From Streptomyces sp. 846.5 (GTDB taxonomy: Bacteria; Actinomycetota; Actinomycetes; Streptomycetales; Streptomycetaceae): DNA of 64,000 nucleotides. Positions 43,113-51,449 of the stretch are shown one piece after another; within the stretch, counting starts at the first letter, position 1, and every line of letters starts with the position of its first letter. The notes beneath the pieces are model-generated. The model did not search any database, was not told the origin of the DNA, and was given only the letters and a program-made list of their open reading frames with translations. The DNA is taken from assembly GCF_004365705.1 (NCBI RefSeq), contig NZ_SOBN01000001.1, forward strand, positions 4,698,001 to 4,762,000, in the 5' to 3' direction. Made by a program: the position numbers and the translations under genes.

Positions 43113-44564
43113 TTGATAGCTGCACCCGGCCGGACCCCTGAACCCGGCAACCCCTTCGAAGACCCCGCCGCACGCCGCGCCTACCTCGACCGAGACACCC
43201 GCCTGAAAGCCCTGGCCAGCACCGACCGGGAACTGATCGACCTGGTCAACATGCCCGGCTTCAAGCGCTGGACCGAGCAGATCCGCGCCACCGGCGGCTG
43301 CGCCCACCCGATCTACCTCGCCGGACACACCACCACCGTCGACACCGCCACCGGGCACGTACTGCACCACTACAGCACCGCCGATGAGCCGCGCGGACGC
43401 CTGACGGTCCGCTGCCGCAACCGCCGCGCCTCCCGCTGCGCCCCCTGCTCCCGCGAACACCAGGGCGACACCTTCCACCTGATCCGCGCAGGCCTGATCG
43501 GGGGCAAAGGCGTCCCGCCGTCGGTGGCCACCCACCCCCGGCTGTTCGTCACCCTGACCGCCCCCTCCTTCGGCGCCGTCCACCGCACCGGAGAGACCTG
43601 CACCACCGCGCGACGCGGGATCTGCCTGCACGGACGCCCCCGCGCCTGCCACCAGGTCCACACCGACGACGACTCCGTCAACGGGCAACCACTGTGCGGC
43701 AGTTGTTACGACTACGCCGGACATGTGCTGTGGAACGCGCACGCCCCCGCGCTGTGGAAGGCCTTCGGCGACAACCTGTACCACCACCTCGCCAAAGCCG
43801 CCGGCATCGGGCGCACGGCGGTGCGCTCGCTGGTACGGGTCTCGGCGGCCAAGGTGGCGGAGTACCAGCGACGTGGCGCGATCCACTTCCACGCCGTCCT
43901 CCGCCTGGACGGCCCCGCCGGTCCCACCACCGCGCCCCCGACCTGGGCAACCGCTGAACTGCTCCTGGACGCGGTGCGCACTGCGGCGGCGGCCGTGGCA
44001 CTACGACTGCCCCACTCGGCTGCCCTCGGGGAACGGGTGCTGCGGTTCGGCGCCCAGCTCGACGCCCACCCGCTCACCGCCGACGGCGGCGACCGGATCA
44101 CCGACGACCAGGTTGCCGCCTACGTCGCCAAGTACACCACCAAGAGCGTGGAGACAGCCGGGGCCCTGGACCGCCGCGTCACCTCCGCCGCCGACATCCG
44201 GGCCCTGATCGTCAACGACCACGTACGGGCCCTGATCGGCACCGCCTGGCGCCTCGGCGGCCTGCCCGAAATGGAACACCTTCGGCTGCGGACCTGGTCG
44301 CACATGCTCGGGTACCGGGGTCACTGCCTCACCAAGACCCGCGCCTACTCCACCACGTACGGGCAGCTCCGCAGCGTCCGGGCTGCGCATGCCCGCATCG
44401 CCTCCGGCCGGACGCTGTACGCCGACTGGGACGACGACACCGCCACCGAATCCGCCTGGCGCTACGTCACCTCCGGCCACACCTTCGCCGAAGCCCTCAT
44501 CGCCGCCGGCATCGCCGAAGACCTCGCACTGAACCGCGAAGCAGCGCGAGAGGACAGCCGGTGA
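43113..44564 (+). CDS. RepSA-like rolling-circle replication initiator
   Basis: A protein of about 483 residues. TTG 43113 is chosen for its GGGAG site; TTG 43101 is in frame but poorly placed. The N-terminal part has a Cys cluster (RCRNRRASRCAPCSREHQGD), a second CxxC (PLCGSCYDYAGH), then the HUH-like motif RRGAIHFHAVLRLDG and the likely tyrosine region DDQVAAYVAKYTTKSVE. These are features of the RepSA family (pSAM2), which starts rolling-circle replication of the excised circle. The 3' end overlaps the next small gene by 4 bp. Confidence 0.88.
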   Translation: MIAAPGRTPEPGNPFEDPAARRAYLDRDTRLKALASTDRELIDLVNMPGFKRWTEQIRATGGCAHPIYLAGHTTTVDTATGHVLHHYSTADEPRGRLTVRCRNRRASRCAPCSREHQGDTFHLIRAGLIGGKGVPPSVATHPRLFVTLTAPSFGAVHRTGETCTTARRGICLHGRPRACHQVHTDDDSVNGQPLCGSCYDYAGHVLWNAHAPALWKAFGDNLYHHLAKAAGIGRTAVRSLVRVSAAKVAEYQRRGAIHFHAVLRLDGPAGPTTAPPTWATAELLLDAVRTAAAAVALRLPHSAALGERVLRFGAQLDAHPLTADGGDRITDDQVAAYVAKYTTKSVETAGALDRRVTSAADIRALIVNDHVRALIGTAWRLGGLPEMEHLRLRTWSHMLGYRGHCLTKTRAYSTTYGQLRSVRAAHARIASGRTLYADWDDDTATESAWRYVTSGHTFAEALIAAGIAEDLALNREAAREDSR

Positions 44565-44719
44565 CTCATGCTTCCAATCGCCGGAGCGAGCAGAAGCCCA
44601 GGCCAAGGGTGCCGACTCCTGAGGAATGGGCGCGGGAGCACATGAGGGGCGCCCCCGCGCGATCCCGCGAGTGGATGAAGCGCATTGCTCAGATCTACGG
44701 CTTGGAGATTGGTCCTTGA
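44561..44719 (+). CDS. Small basic element protein overlapping the integrase 3' end
   Basis: A 52-residue peptide from GTG 44561 (overlap GTGA with the rep gene). It is basic and helical (RSEQKPRPRVPTPEEWAREH, SREWMKRIAQIYGLEIG). It occupies the place where AICEs usually encode Xis, but no HTH is evident. If the serine integrase needs a recombination directionality factor, this is one candidate by position only. It converges with and overlaps the integrase gene by 25 bp. Confidence 0.55.
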   Translation: MTHASNRRSEQKPRPRVPTPEEWAREHMRGAPARSREWMKRIAQIYGLEIGP

Positions 44720-46260
44720 TCGTCGTTGGACTCCGCGTCGTGATCGCGCCAGATCGGAGTGATCTTGCTCGGGTCGAAGATCTTGCTGCCTGCTCCGGCG
44801 GGATGGATCTCGACCGCAATCAGGCTCTCGGCGACAGCGCCCTGACGTTGTTCAAGCAAGAATTTCTCGTCAGCCCATCGCTCCCGAAGATCTGTCACAG
44901 CTGACATTCGACTCTCGCGGGCACTGTCGTACTTACGACGCTCAGCCAAGAGCGCTCGCTCGTCGGACTCCAGCTCCTCAAGCAGGGGGAAGTATCGGCC
45001 ACCCGTGATCCGGTCGGCTCGATACTGCTGCGTCAGTTCGTTGATCTTTGTCCTGACGGAGCGAAGTGCCTCTTCCTTGCCCCATGGTGGAAGCTCCTCG
45101 ATCGACTTCAAGGAGGCTCGCTCATGGTCCTGGATGACCAGTTCAGTGATGTACTCGTCCACGCTGCTGCCCAGGCGTGAGCACCCCCCGCACCCTCCCT
45201 CTTCCTTGCTGCGACACCAATAGACGTGGACCTTGACGCCTCCGGGGCCGGGCCGCGTTCCTCCGCGCATACGGGCTCCGCAGGCCCCGCAACGAACGAA
45301 CGGCGACAGCAAGTACTTGGAGACGTGCCCCCGGCCGTCGCGGGGGTTCACGCGTGGGCCGTAGCTCGTCACGCGGGAGTCAACGGCGCTGAACTGATCC
45401 TCGGTGAGGATCGCCTCCCAAGCGCCTCGCACTGGCAGGCCGTCAGAGTTGAGCAGGATCTCACCCTTGTAGGTGCGCACGCCGTAGAGCCTTGGGTTGG
45501 TGAGGATCTGGGACAGCGTCTGAGTGGTCCACTGCTTTCCGGTGACTGACAGGATCCCGGCCGCGTTCCAGGCCTTGACGATGCTCGCTACTCGCACGCC
45601 GCTGACAACTTGATCAGCTGCCTTGCGGAGCAGGTCGGCCTCGACCTCGTTGAGCGTCGTCTTGTCCTCGTTCCAGCCGAACGGGCGATAGGCGCCACCG
45701 CTGTTCCGCCCCTTGAGGGCTGCTTTGCGTTTGCCGTTCATCATCCGCCGTGAGGTGTTGCGCGACTCAAGGTTGCGCTGGTTGATCTCGTTCCGCGCCA
45801 TGGCTATGCCGGAATCGGTAGTGAGATCGAGGAAGCCTGTGATCGCCGCTACGAAGACTCCGTACCGCTCGACAAGGTCAATGAGGTCTTCGAGGTCGCG
45901 AGGGTCACGCATCCCTCGGTCGATGTTGACCAGTGCAAGCGCGTTGTGGGTTCCTCGCCGCAGGTCGGTCATCACGGCATCCCACACGGGGCGAACCACG
46001 CGGTAGGCGTGTGTGCCGTCGGGAAGCCGTACGCGCTTCTTCTTGAACGCGGAGGTGTCGTTCTCCACTGCCTCGCGGCCGACGCGGCCACCGAACTCCG
46101 TGGCGTATTCGCGGAGGTCGTCCATCTGGTTGGTGACCTGCTCGCCCGCGCCTTCGGCGTCCTCGGACTCTCGGGCGTAGAGGACCCAGGACAGTTGTTC
46201 GGGGTCGATGTTCAGCTCAGTGCGTCCGCCGGCGCGGCGCGGTGTCTCCCGTAATCCCAT
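44695..46260 (-). CDS. int: Large serine recombinase (element integrase)
   Basis: A 521-residue serine integrase. The resolvase-type catalytic domain has the nucleophile in WVLYARESEDAEG (Ser32), with the arginine-bearing LVNIDRGMRDPRDLEDLIDL and DSGIAMARNEINQRN. The recombinase domain follows (GGAYRPFGWNEDKTTLNEVE), then the zinc ribbon (VRCGACGARMRGG ... YWCRSKEEGGCGGCSR) and a coiled coil (LRSVRTKINELTQQYRAD). Its start is about 35 bp inside the right junction, the usual place next to attP. It inserts the element into the NCS2 permease gene. Confidence 0.93.
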   Translation of the reverse strand: MGLRETPRRAGGRTELNIDPEQLSWVLYARESEDAEGAGEQVTNQMDDLREYATEFGGRVGREAVENDTSAFKKKRVRLPDGTHAYRVVRPVWDAVMTDLRRGTHNALALVNIDRGMRDPRDLEDLIDLVERYGVFVAAITGFLDLTTDSGIAMARNEINQRNLESRNTSRRMMNGKRKAALKGRNSGGAYRPFGWNEDKTTLNEVEADLLRKAADQVVSGVRVASIVKAWNAAGILSVTGKQWTTQTLSQILTNPRLYGVRTYKGEILLNSDGLPVRGAWEAILTEDQFSAVDSRVTSYGPRVNPRDGRGHVSKYLLSPFVRCGACGARMRGGTRPGPGGVKVHVYWCRSKEEGGCGGCSRLGSSVDEYITELVIQDHERASLKSIEELPPWGKEEALRSVRTKINELTQQYRADRITGGRYFPLLEELESDERALLAERRKYDSARESRMSAVTDLRERWADEKFLLEQRQGAVAESLIAVEIHPAGAGSKIFDPSKITPIWRDHDAESNDDQGPISKP

Positions 46261-46294
46261 GACTCCACTCTATCTACCTAAGTACATACTGACT

Positions 46295-46299
46295 AGCAT
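46295..46299 (+). other. attR crossover region (core within AGCAT)
   Basis: Right junction. Element sequence upstream (start of the integrase gene, 35 bp away) meets the original host permease 3' end, which continues in the permease frame from about 46300. It shares AGCAT with the left junction. Confidence 0.65.
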
Positions 46300-46447
46300 T
46301 ACCAACGGGATCGGCATCGGCTTCCTGGTCTTCTGCATCCTCAAGCTCGCCACCGGCCGCTTCCGCGAGGTCCCCGTCGCCCTCTACGTCGTCGCCGCGG
46401 TGTTCGCCTTCTACTACCTGATGCCGGCCCTCGGCCTGGGGCAGTAG
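46300..46447 (+). pseudogene. Orphaned original 3' end of the NCS2 permease gene
   Basis: The frame NGIGIGFLVFCILKLATGRF ... LYVVAAVFAFYYLMPALGLG followed by Q and stop is the last helix and C-terminus of an NCS2 permease, without the rest of the gene. It shares about 30 of 48 residues with the tail now attached to the permease at 24795. By the logic of site-specific integration this is the host's own tail, displaced by 20 kb; it has G/C-biased host-like codons. Confidence 0.88.
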
Positions 46448-46464
46448 CTCCCCGCCTGCACGTA

Positions 46465-46500
46465 CACAGCCCCGTTCCCAGGTCTGGGAACGGGGCTGTG
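46465..46500 (+). terminator. Terminator of the displaced permease tail
   Basis: CACAGCCCCGTTCCCA and TGGGAACGGGGCTGTG form a perfect 16-bp stem with a 4-base loop. It is related to the hairpin at 26234-26269. Confidence 0.9.
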
Positions 46501-46557
46501 ATGGATGTCCTATGCAATGAATTATACTTAGACTCGGTAATGAGTTAGGCTAAAGAC
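46501..46557 (+). promoter_or_regulatory. marR promoter region with TATACT box and short palindrome
   Basis: An AT-rich 57-bp leader with a TATACT -10-like box (46523-46528) and ACTC-ggtaat-GAGT (46532-46545), flanked by partly matching TTAG/TAGG. It is a plausible MarR autoregulatory operator. Confidence 0.5.
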
Positions 46558-46992
46558 ATGCCTGAGCTCTCCGAGAGCGACGCCGCAGCGGTCAGCATGC
46601 TGCGGTCCGCCGTGATGCGACTCTCCCGCCGCCTGCGCAACCAGCGCGTCGAGGAGTCGCTGACGCCCACCGAGATGCAGGTGCTGGCGACTCTCGCCCG
46701 CTGCGGCAGCGCGTCCCCGGGCGAGCTGGCGCGCAAGGAGCACGTCCAGCCGCCGTCGATGACGAGGATCATCGCGATGCTGGAGGAGAAGGGCCTGGTG
46801 CGGAGGGAACCGCACCCCGACGACCGTCGACAGGTCGTCGTGAGCAGCACCGAGCAGGCCGAGAGCATCCTCGACCAGAGCCGGGCCAAGCGGGACGCGT
46901 GGCTCGCCGACCTCGCCGGGGAGCTCAGCGAGGAGGAGTGGGCCGTGCTGCGTGCCGCCGCTCCGGTACTGGAGCGCCTCGCGCAGCTCTGA
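46558..46992 (+). CDS. MarR-family regulator
   Basis: A 144-residue MarR protein from ATG 46558. The winged helix includes LTPTEMQVLATLARCGSASP, GELARKEHVQPPSMTRIIAM and LEEKGLVRREPHPDDRRQVV with the wing D-x-R motif; the flanking helices provide dimerisation. The MFS transporter gene follows after 53 bp, so the protein probably controls its own operon and a drug or metabolite exporter. It lies just outside the right end of the integrated element and belongs to the host chromosome. Confidence 0.92.
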   Translation: MPELSESDAAAVSMLRSAVMRLSRRLRNQRVEESLTPTEMQVLATLARCGSASPGELARKEHVQPPSMTRIIAMLEEKGLVRREPHPDDRRQVVVSSTEQAESILDQSRAKRDAWLADLAGELSEEEWAVLRAAAPVLERLAQL

Positions 46993-47045
46993 ACCGCCGC
47001 GCCCGACAGAACTTGATCATTCGTTACCAGCCAGGGGACAAGCTA

Positions 47046-48554
47046 TTGCCTGCACAGACCGGAGCCACCACAGCGAACATCCGTACCAGTGACACCAGCC
47101 GCACCACCGCCAACGCGGTCAGCCTCGCCACCGAGGCCGACGCCGCCGAGGAGACCCCGAGGCAGTCTCTCGTCGTCCCCGTCGACGACGACCCCGACGA
47201 ACGCACCCGCCCCGGCCGTACACGCATCGGGGACAGGACCGTCAAGACCGACAAGTCCGAGAAGACCAATCGCGGGATGTTCTCCGCGCTGCGGAACCGC
47301 AACTACCGCTACTTCTTCATCGGCCAGGTCATCTCCAACTCGGGCACCTGGGTCCAGCGCATCGCCCAGGACTGGCTCGTCCTCAGCATCACCGGCAGTG
47401 CCTTCGCCGTCGGCGTGACCACCGCCATGCAGTTCCTGCCCATGCTGCTGTTCGGCCTCTTCGGCGGCGTCCTCGCCGACCGCTTCCCCAAGCGGCAGCT
47501 GCTGATCGCCACCCAGGCCGCGATGGGACTGCTCGCCGTGGGGCTCGCCGCGCTGACGCTCTCCGGCGTCATCCAGGTCTGGCACATCTACCTCTTCGCC
47601 TTCCTGCTCGGCCTGGTCACCGTGGTCGACAACCCGACCCGGCAGACCTTCGTGGTCGAGATGGTGGGCAAGAAGGACCTCGGCAACGCGGTCAGCCTGA
47701 ACGCCGCCAACTTCCAGACCGCCCGGCTGATCGGCCCGGCCGTCGCCGGTGGCCTGATGGCCGCCGTCGGCGCCGGCTACGCCTTCGCGGTCAACGCGGT
47801 CTCCTTCGGCGCGGTGATCCTCGGCCTGCTCGCGATGCGCAGCGCCGAGCTGCACCGCACCCCGCAGCTGCCGCGCGAGAAGGGGCAGTTGAGGGAAGGG
47901 CTGCGCTACGTCGCCGGCCGCCCCGACCTGATCTGGCCGATCGTCCTGGTCGGTTTCATCGGCACCTTCGGGTTCAACTTCGCGACCATCCTGTCCGCGT
48001 TCGCGTACTCGGTCTTCCATGTCGGACCCGGGCTGTACGGTCTGCTCAACACCGCGATGGCCGTCGGCTCGCTGGCCGGTGCGCTGGTCGCCGCCCGCCG
48101 CAGCAGGCCCCGGCTGCGGCTGCTGGTGGTGGCCGCGCTGGTCTTCGGCCTGGTGGAGGCGGTCTCGGCGGTGTCGCCCTCGTACTGGGTCTTCGCGGGG
48201 CTGCTGACCCTGGTCGGCCTGTTCGGCATGACCACGAACACGGCGGCCAACTCGCTGATCCAGCTGCGCACCGACCCGGCGATGCGGGGCCGGGTGATGA
48301 GCCTCTACATGATGGTCTTCGCCGGCGGGACGCCGTTGGGCGCGCCGCTGGTCGGCTGGGTCACCGAGCAGTTCGGCCCCAGGGTCGGGCTGCTGGCCTG
48401 CGGCCTCGTCTCGGCCGCCGCCGCGGCGGGGATCGGTCTGGTGCTGGCCCGGATCGGCAATCTGCGGGTCCAGCTCGACCTGCACCGCGGCCCCGAGCAC
48501 CAGTTGATCGCCTTCGTCCCGCGGCAGGCACCGCAGGTCGTCGTCGCGGCGTGA
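47046..48554 (+). CDS. MFS transporter (EntS/enterobactin-exporter-like)
   Basis: A 502-residue protein. TTG 47046 is preceded by CAGGGGAC at proper spacing, better than starts inside the marR gene. After an unusually long polar N-terminal tail of about 75 residues come 10-12 helices with MFS marks: FFIGQVISNSGTWVQRIAQD, LFGLFGGVLADRFPKRQLLI (motif A) and PLVGWVTEQFGPRVGLLACG. This matches the MFS_3/EntS-like exporters. It is likely under the MarR protein upstream. The substrate is not readable. Confidence 0.9.
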   Translation: MPAQTGATTANIRTSDTSRTTANAVSLATEADAAEETPRQSLVVPVDDDPDERTRPGRTRIGDRTVKTDKSEKTNRGMFSALRNRNYRYFFIGQVISNSGTWVQRIAQDWLVLSITGSAFAVGVTTAMQFLPMLLFGLFGGVLADRFPKRQLLIATQAAMGLLAVGLAALTLSGVIQVWHIYLFAFLLGLVTVVDNPTRQTFVVEMVGKKDLGNAVSLNAANFQTARLIGPAVAGGLMAAVGAGYAFAVNAVSFGAVILGLLAMRSAELHRTPQLPREKGQLREGLRYVAGRPDLIWPIVLVGFIGTFGFNFATILSAFAYSVFHVGPGLYGLLNTAMAVGSLAGALVAARRSRPRLRLLVVAALVFGLVEAVSAVSPSYWVFAGLLTLVGLFGMTTNTAANSLIQLRTDPAMRGRVMSLYMMVFAGGTPLGAPLVGWVTEQFGPRVGLLACGLVSAAAAAGIGLVLARIGNLRVQLDLHRGPEHQLIAFVPRQAPQVVVAA

Positions 48555-48560
48555 GTTCGG

Positions 48561-48609
48561 TACGGATGGGGGATCTGTCCCGAAAAGCGGGACAGATCCC
48601 CCATCCGTA
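48561..48609. terminator. Bidirectional terminator, 22-bp perfect stem
   Basis: Arms 48561-48582 and 48588-48609 are perfect 22-bp complements with a 5-base AAAAG loop. It separates the MFS gene from the convergent GNAT gene and can end transcription from both sides. Confidence 0.93.
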
Positions 48610-48623
48610 TCCCCACTTCGGCC

Positions 48624-49142
48624 TCAGCCCAGCCGCTGTGCCAGCAGCATCCCCGGCCAGTCCGGCAGCCCCTCGCGCGAGACGGTGAACGGCTCCACCT
48701 CCTGGAAGCCCTGACTCCGGTAGTACGCCACCAGCTTGCCGTCGTCCCCGGCGTAGCAGTCCACCCGCAGCAGTCCGAGCCCCTGCCGCAGCGCCTCCGC
48801 CCGGGCGGCGTCCAGCAGCGCGCCGCCGACGCGACGGCCCTTGAAGCGGCGCTCGGTCGCCAGCAGGTTCACATACAGCTCCGGTTCCCCGGCCGGGCGG
48901 ACGTAGGGCTGCGCCTCGCCGGACACCGACACCACCCCGGCGACCTCCCCGTCCAGCACCGCCACCCGTGCCTCACCGCGGGCGATCCGCCCGCTCACCC
49001 GTTCCGCCAGACCTGGACGGGTGGACCAGGGCTCGGTGCCCCACTGGCCGGTGCGGCCCTGGGCGACCAGCCATTCCACCGTCCCGTCCAGGATCTTCAG
49101 CACGGGGTGGAGGTCCTGGGGTTCGGCAAGTCGTATCTCCAT
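48624..49142 (-). CDS. GNAT-family N-acetyltransferase
   Basis: A 172-residue GNAT protein from ATG 49142. The fold is shown by the start MEIRLAEPQDLHPVLKILD, ARVAVLDGEVAGVVSVSG, the acetyl-CoA pyrophosphate loop region NLLATERRFKGRRVGGALLD (R/G-x-x-G/A type) and VAYYRSQGFQEVEPF. The substrate cannot be predicted. It is divergent from thpR, with only about 40 bp between the starts. Confidence 0.9.
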   Translation of the reverse strand: MEIRLAEPQDLHPVLKILDGTVEWLVAQGRTGQWGTEPWSTRPGLAERVSGRIARGEARVAVLDGEVAGVVSVSGEAQPYVRPAGEPELYVNLLATERRFKGRRVGGALLDAARAEALRQGLGLLRVDCYAGDDGKLVAYYRSQGFQEVEPFTVSREGLPDWPGMLLAQRLG

Positions 49143-49182
49143 ATGATCTTTGTACCCGTTGGCCCTTTCCCGAGAGAAGGCC

Positions 49183-49806
49183 GTGACCGAGACTGCCCGC
49201 ATGAGACTCTTCGCCGCTGTCGTGCCGCCCCCGGCGGCGATCCGGGAACTGGCCGCCGCAGTGGCGCCGCTGCACGCGCTGCCGCAGGCCGCCGGCCTGC
49301 GCTGGACCGGGGAACCCACCTGGCACCTCACCCTGGCCTTCCTCGGCCAGGTCGACGCCGAGGTCCTGGAACCGCTGCGCGGCCGCCTGGCCACCGCTGC
49401 GGCCTCCGTCGCCCGGACACCCCGGCTGCGCCTCGCCGGCAGTGGCCGCTTCGGCGAACGCGCGCTGTGGGCGGGCGTCGAGGGGGACACCCTGCCGCTG
49501 CGCCGACTCGCCGACGAGGTCGCGAAAGCGGCCCGCGACACCGGCATCGACGTCGACGAACGCCCGTTCCAGGGCCATCTCACCCTGGCCAGGGCGGGCG
49601 GTCGCAGCGGTCCCCCTTCGGCGGCAGGCAGGGGTCTGCACGCGCTGGCCGGTGCGCTCGCGGACTTCTCCGGCACGGAGTGGCCGGCCACCTCGCTACG
49701 CCTGATGCGCAGTCACCTGGGCGCCGGGCCCGCGCACTACGAGACGGTGGCCGAGTGGGCGCTGGGCACGGCGGGGTCGGAATCGGTGCTGTCGGAGCCG
49801 CTGTAA
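49183..49806 (+). CDS. thpR: RNA 2',3'-cyclic phosphodiesterase ThpR
   Basis: A 2H phosphoesterase of about 207 residues. GTG 49183 is used because of GAGAAGG upstream; ATG 49201 is the family-like alternative. Both HxT/S motifs are visible: TWHLTLAFLGQV and FQGHLTLARAGG. These enzymes open 2',3'-cyclic phosphates on RNA ends. The last 70 bases overlap the convergent MFS gene. The C-terminal tail beyond the fold (GTAGSESVLSEPL) is short and acidic. Confidence 0.88.
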   Translation: MTETARMRLFAAVVPPPAAIRELAAAVAPLHALPQAAGLRWTGEPTWHLTLAFLGQVDAEVLEPLRGRLATAAASVARTPRLRLAGSGRFGERALWAGVEGDTLPLRRLADEVAKAARDTGIDVDERPFQGHLTLARAGGRSGPPSAAGRGLHALAGALADFSGTEWPATSLRLMRSHLGAGPAHYETVAEWALGTAGSESVLSEPL

Positions 49807-50990
49807 CCGACCGCCGGCGCGGGGATCAGCCGCCGCCGGGTGGTCAGCAGCAGCACCGCCCCCGCCGCGATCCCGCCGACGGCGATCAGCGCGGCGGCAC
49901 GCAGCGAGCCGCCGACGACCGCGCCGGAGACGGCGGAGCCGAGGGCGTTGCCGGTCGCGAACAGGGTGACCAGCCAGGCGAACGCCTCGGTAGTGGTCCC
50001 GGCCGGAGCCAGCTCGGCTATCAGCAGGAACGCGGCGGCGAGCAGCGGCGCGAGGCCCAGGCCGGAGACGAACGCCACTGCGCCCATCCACCCCGGGCCG
50101 GGGACCAGCAGCAGCGGCAGGTAGCAGAGCGCCATGCCGACGGCGAGGGCCCAGGTCCGGGTGGAGGTCGGTGCCTTCCACCGGACCGCGCCGTAGCCGA
50201 GGGCGCCCAGCAGCCCGGCGAGCGCGGCCAGCGCGAGCAGGGCGCCGGCGCCACCGGGGATGCCGGGGTGCTCCTGGGCGTAGGCGACGAAGAGGATGTT
50301 CTGCGCGCCGATGGCCCAGCCGGTCCCGGCGAAGGCGACCAGCAGCAGCACCAACCCGGGGGAGCGCAGCGGCCCCAGCCAGCCGGCGCCCACGCCGTTC
50401 GCGCGCACCGGGGCCCGCCAGGCACGGGCCGGCGCGGAGGTCGCCACGGTCACGGTGCCGAGCAGGCCCAGCCCGGCGGCCAGCCACAGCGCGATCGACG
50501 GGCTGCCGAAGGCGGCGACCCCGGCGACCAGCAACGGCCCGGCCACATAGAGGATCTGCTGGGCGGCCGAGTCCAGCGCATAGGCGGTCTCCAGGGCAGC
50601 CGGGGCGACGATGTCCGGCCACAGCGAACGCAGGCAGGGCTCCAGCGGCGGCATGGCGAGCCCGGCCAGTGCGGCGCCGGCCAGTGCGGCGGCCGGATTC
50701 CCCGGCGCCACCGCCAGCGCGGCATAGCCGCAGGCGGCGACAGCGGCGGAGACCAGCAGCACCCGCGGCTGCCCGGCCCGGTCCACCAGCCGTCCCAGCA
50801 CCGGACCGCCGACGGCGGCGGCGACCGCGTACGCGGCGGTGGTCAGCCCGATCCTGGTGTAGGGCGCGCCCGCGCCGTGCAGGGCGAGGGCGATGGCGAC
50901 GACGGTCATCCCGGCGGGGAGCCGACCGGTGAGGGTGCCCAGCAGCAGCCGGGCAACCCGGGGGCTGCGCAGGACGATGAGGTAGCCCAC
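49737..50990 (-). CDS. MFS transporter
   Basis: A 417-residue MFS protein. GTG 50990 follows AGGAG by 10 bases; longer in-frame starts run through a non-coding leader. Twelve helices are evident, with motif A-like GGPVLGRLVDRAGQPRVLLV after helix 2. It resembles actinobacterial exporters without a known substrate. A perfect 16-bp palindrome (51035-51050) lies 45 bp upstream and probably binds a regulator. The 3' end overlaps thpR in the convergent orientation. Confidence 0.85.
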   Translation of the reverse strand: MGYLIVLRSPRVARLLLGTLTGRLPAGMTVVAIALALHGAGAPYTRIGLTTAAYAVAAAVGGPVLGRLVDRAGQPRVLLVSAAVAACGYAALAVAPGNPAAALAGAALAGLAMPPLEPCLRSLWPDIVAPAALETAYALDSAAQQILYVAGPLLVAGVAAFGSPSIALWLAAGLGLLGTVTVATSAPARAWRAPVRANGVGAGWLGPLRSPGLVLLLVAFAGTGWAIGAQNILFVAYAQEHPGIPGGAGALLALAALAGLLGALGYGAVRWKAPTSTRTWALAVGMALCYLPLLLVPGPGWMGAVAFVSGLGLAPLLAAAFLLIAELAPAGTTTEAFAWLVTLFATGNALGSAVSGAVVGGSLRAAALIAVGGIAAGAVLLLTTRRRLIPAPAVGYSGSDSTDSDPAVPSAHSATVS

Positions 50991-51034
50991 AGCGGCTGGT
51001 CTCCTGGTGGTGGGGGCGGGTGGCTCGGCTTCCA

Positions 51035-51050
51035 AGTTATACGTATAACT
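51035..51050. promoter_or_regulatory. Perfect 16-bp palindrome upstream of MFS gene
   Basis: AGTTATACGTATAACT, an AT-rich perfect palindrome in GC-rich surroundings, 45 bp upstream of the MFS start. It also contains TATAAC/TATACG -10-like boxes. It is a likely operator for a dimeric repressor (MarR/TetR type). Confidence 0.75.
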
Positions 51051-51155
51051 GGCTTGAGGGCAAAAGGCGGCAGTGCTCTCGGCGGTGGGGCGGCCTTGCT
51101 GGGCGCCGTACCCGTGCGGGGGCCTGGGGCGGGCTAGGGGGGCGTGCGGCGGTGC

Positions 51156-51176
51156 CGCCATGTAAGCCACCCGCAG
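51156..51176 (-). repeat. 21-bp repeat, copy 1 (encodes LRVAYMA on the minus strand)
   Basis: This exact 21-bp sequence recurs at 60382-60402 in the same orientation. Read on the minus strand it encodes LRVAYMA, within K-LRVAYMAAPP here. It lies in the 460-bp noncoding gap between the MFS and PucR genes. Confidence 0.75.
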
Positions 51177-51266
51177 CTTCCGGACCAGCCGGCGGCGCCG
51201 CCCCGCCTCCCCTGCCCACCGCCCGGCCACCACCCTATGCGGGTGATCCTCGTCCGCTTTTCAACG

Positions 51267-51296
51267 TTGACACTCCGGTAACAAGCGACAGATACT
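51267..51296 (+). promoter_or_regulatory. Housekeeping-type promoter upstream of pucR-like gene
   Basis: TTGACA (51267-51272), an 18-base spacer and GATACT (51291-51296), about 150 bp upstream of the regulator start. It matches the main sigma-factor consensus of streptomycetes well. Confidence 0.65.
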
Positions 51297-51449
51297 GCGT
51301 CCCAGGCGTCAAGGATTTTCAATGTTGCAGGAAATCGTGGGCGGATTCTTCACGTCGGGGGATGTGATTCTCCGGAACTTGCCATCGGTTGCTGGCAATT
51401 ATCGAAATTGCTGCATCGGCAGGTATTGCGGACCGACGCAGGAGGTTTG

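Larger units (their letters stand above)
26061..46299. mobile_element. Integrated AICE with serine integrase, inserted in NCS2 permease gene
   Basis: About 20.2 kb between the two permease junctions. AICE functions are present: GntR regulator (39673), small conserved genes (40654, 41016), FtsK-like Tra ATPase (41239), Spd-like membrane peptide (42648), RepSA-like initiator with an HUH-type motif (43113) and a large serine recombinase (44695) abutting the right junction. The left part holds an HTH/TPR regulator and an IS3 insertion; the centre holds a defence-gene cargo with visibly lower G+C. Most described AICEs use tyrosine integrases at tRNA genes. This one instead uses a serine integrase and a protein-coding target whose 3' end it replaces. 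Confidence 0.88.

Noticed and set aside
26061-46299. Prophage
   Set aside because: No capsid, portal, terminase or tail genes; rep, tra and spd-like genes fit an AICE.
49107-51137. Large plus-strand frame over thpR and the MFS gene
   Set aside because: Composition is shadow-like, and real genes with motifs lie on the other frames.
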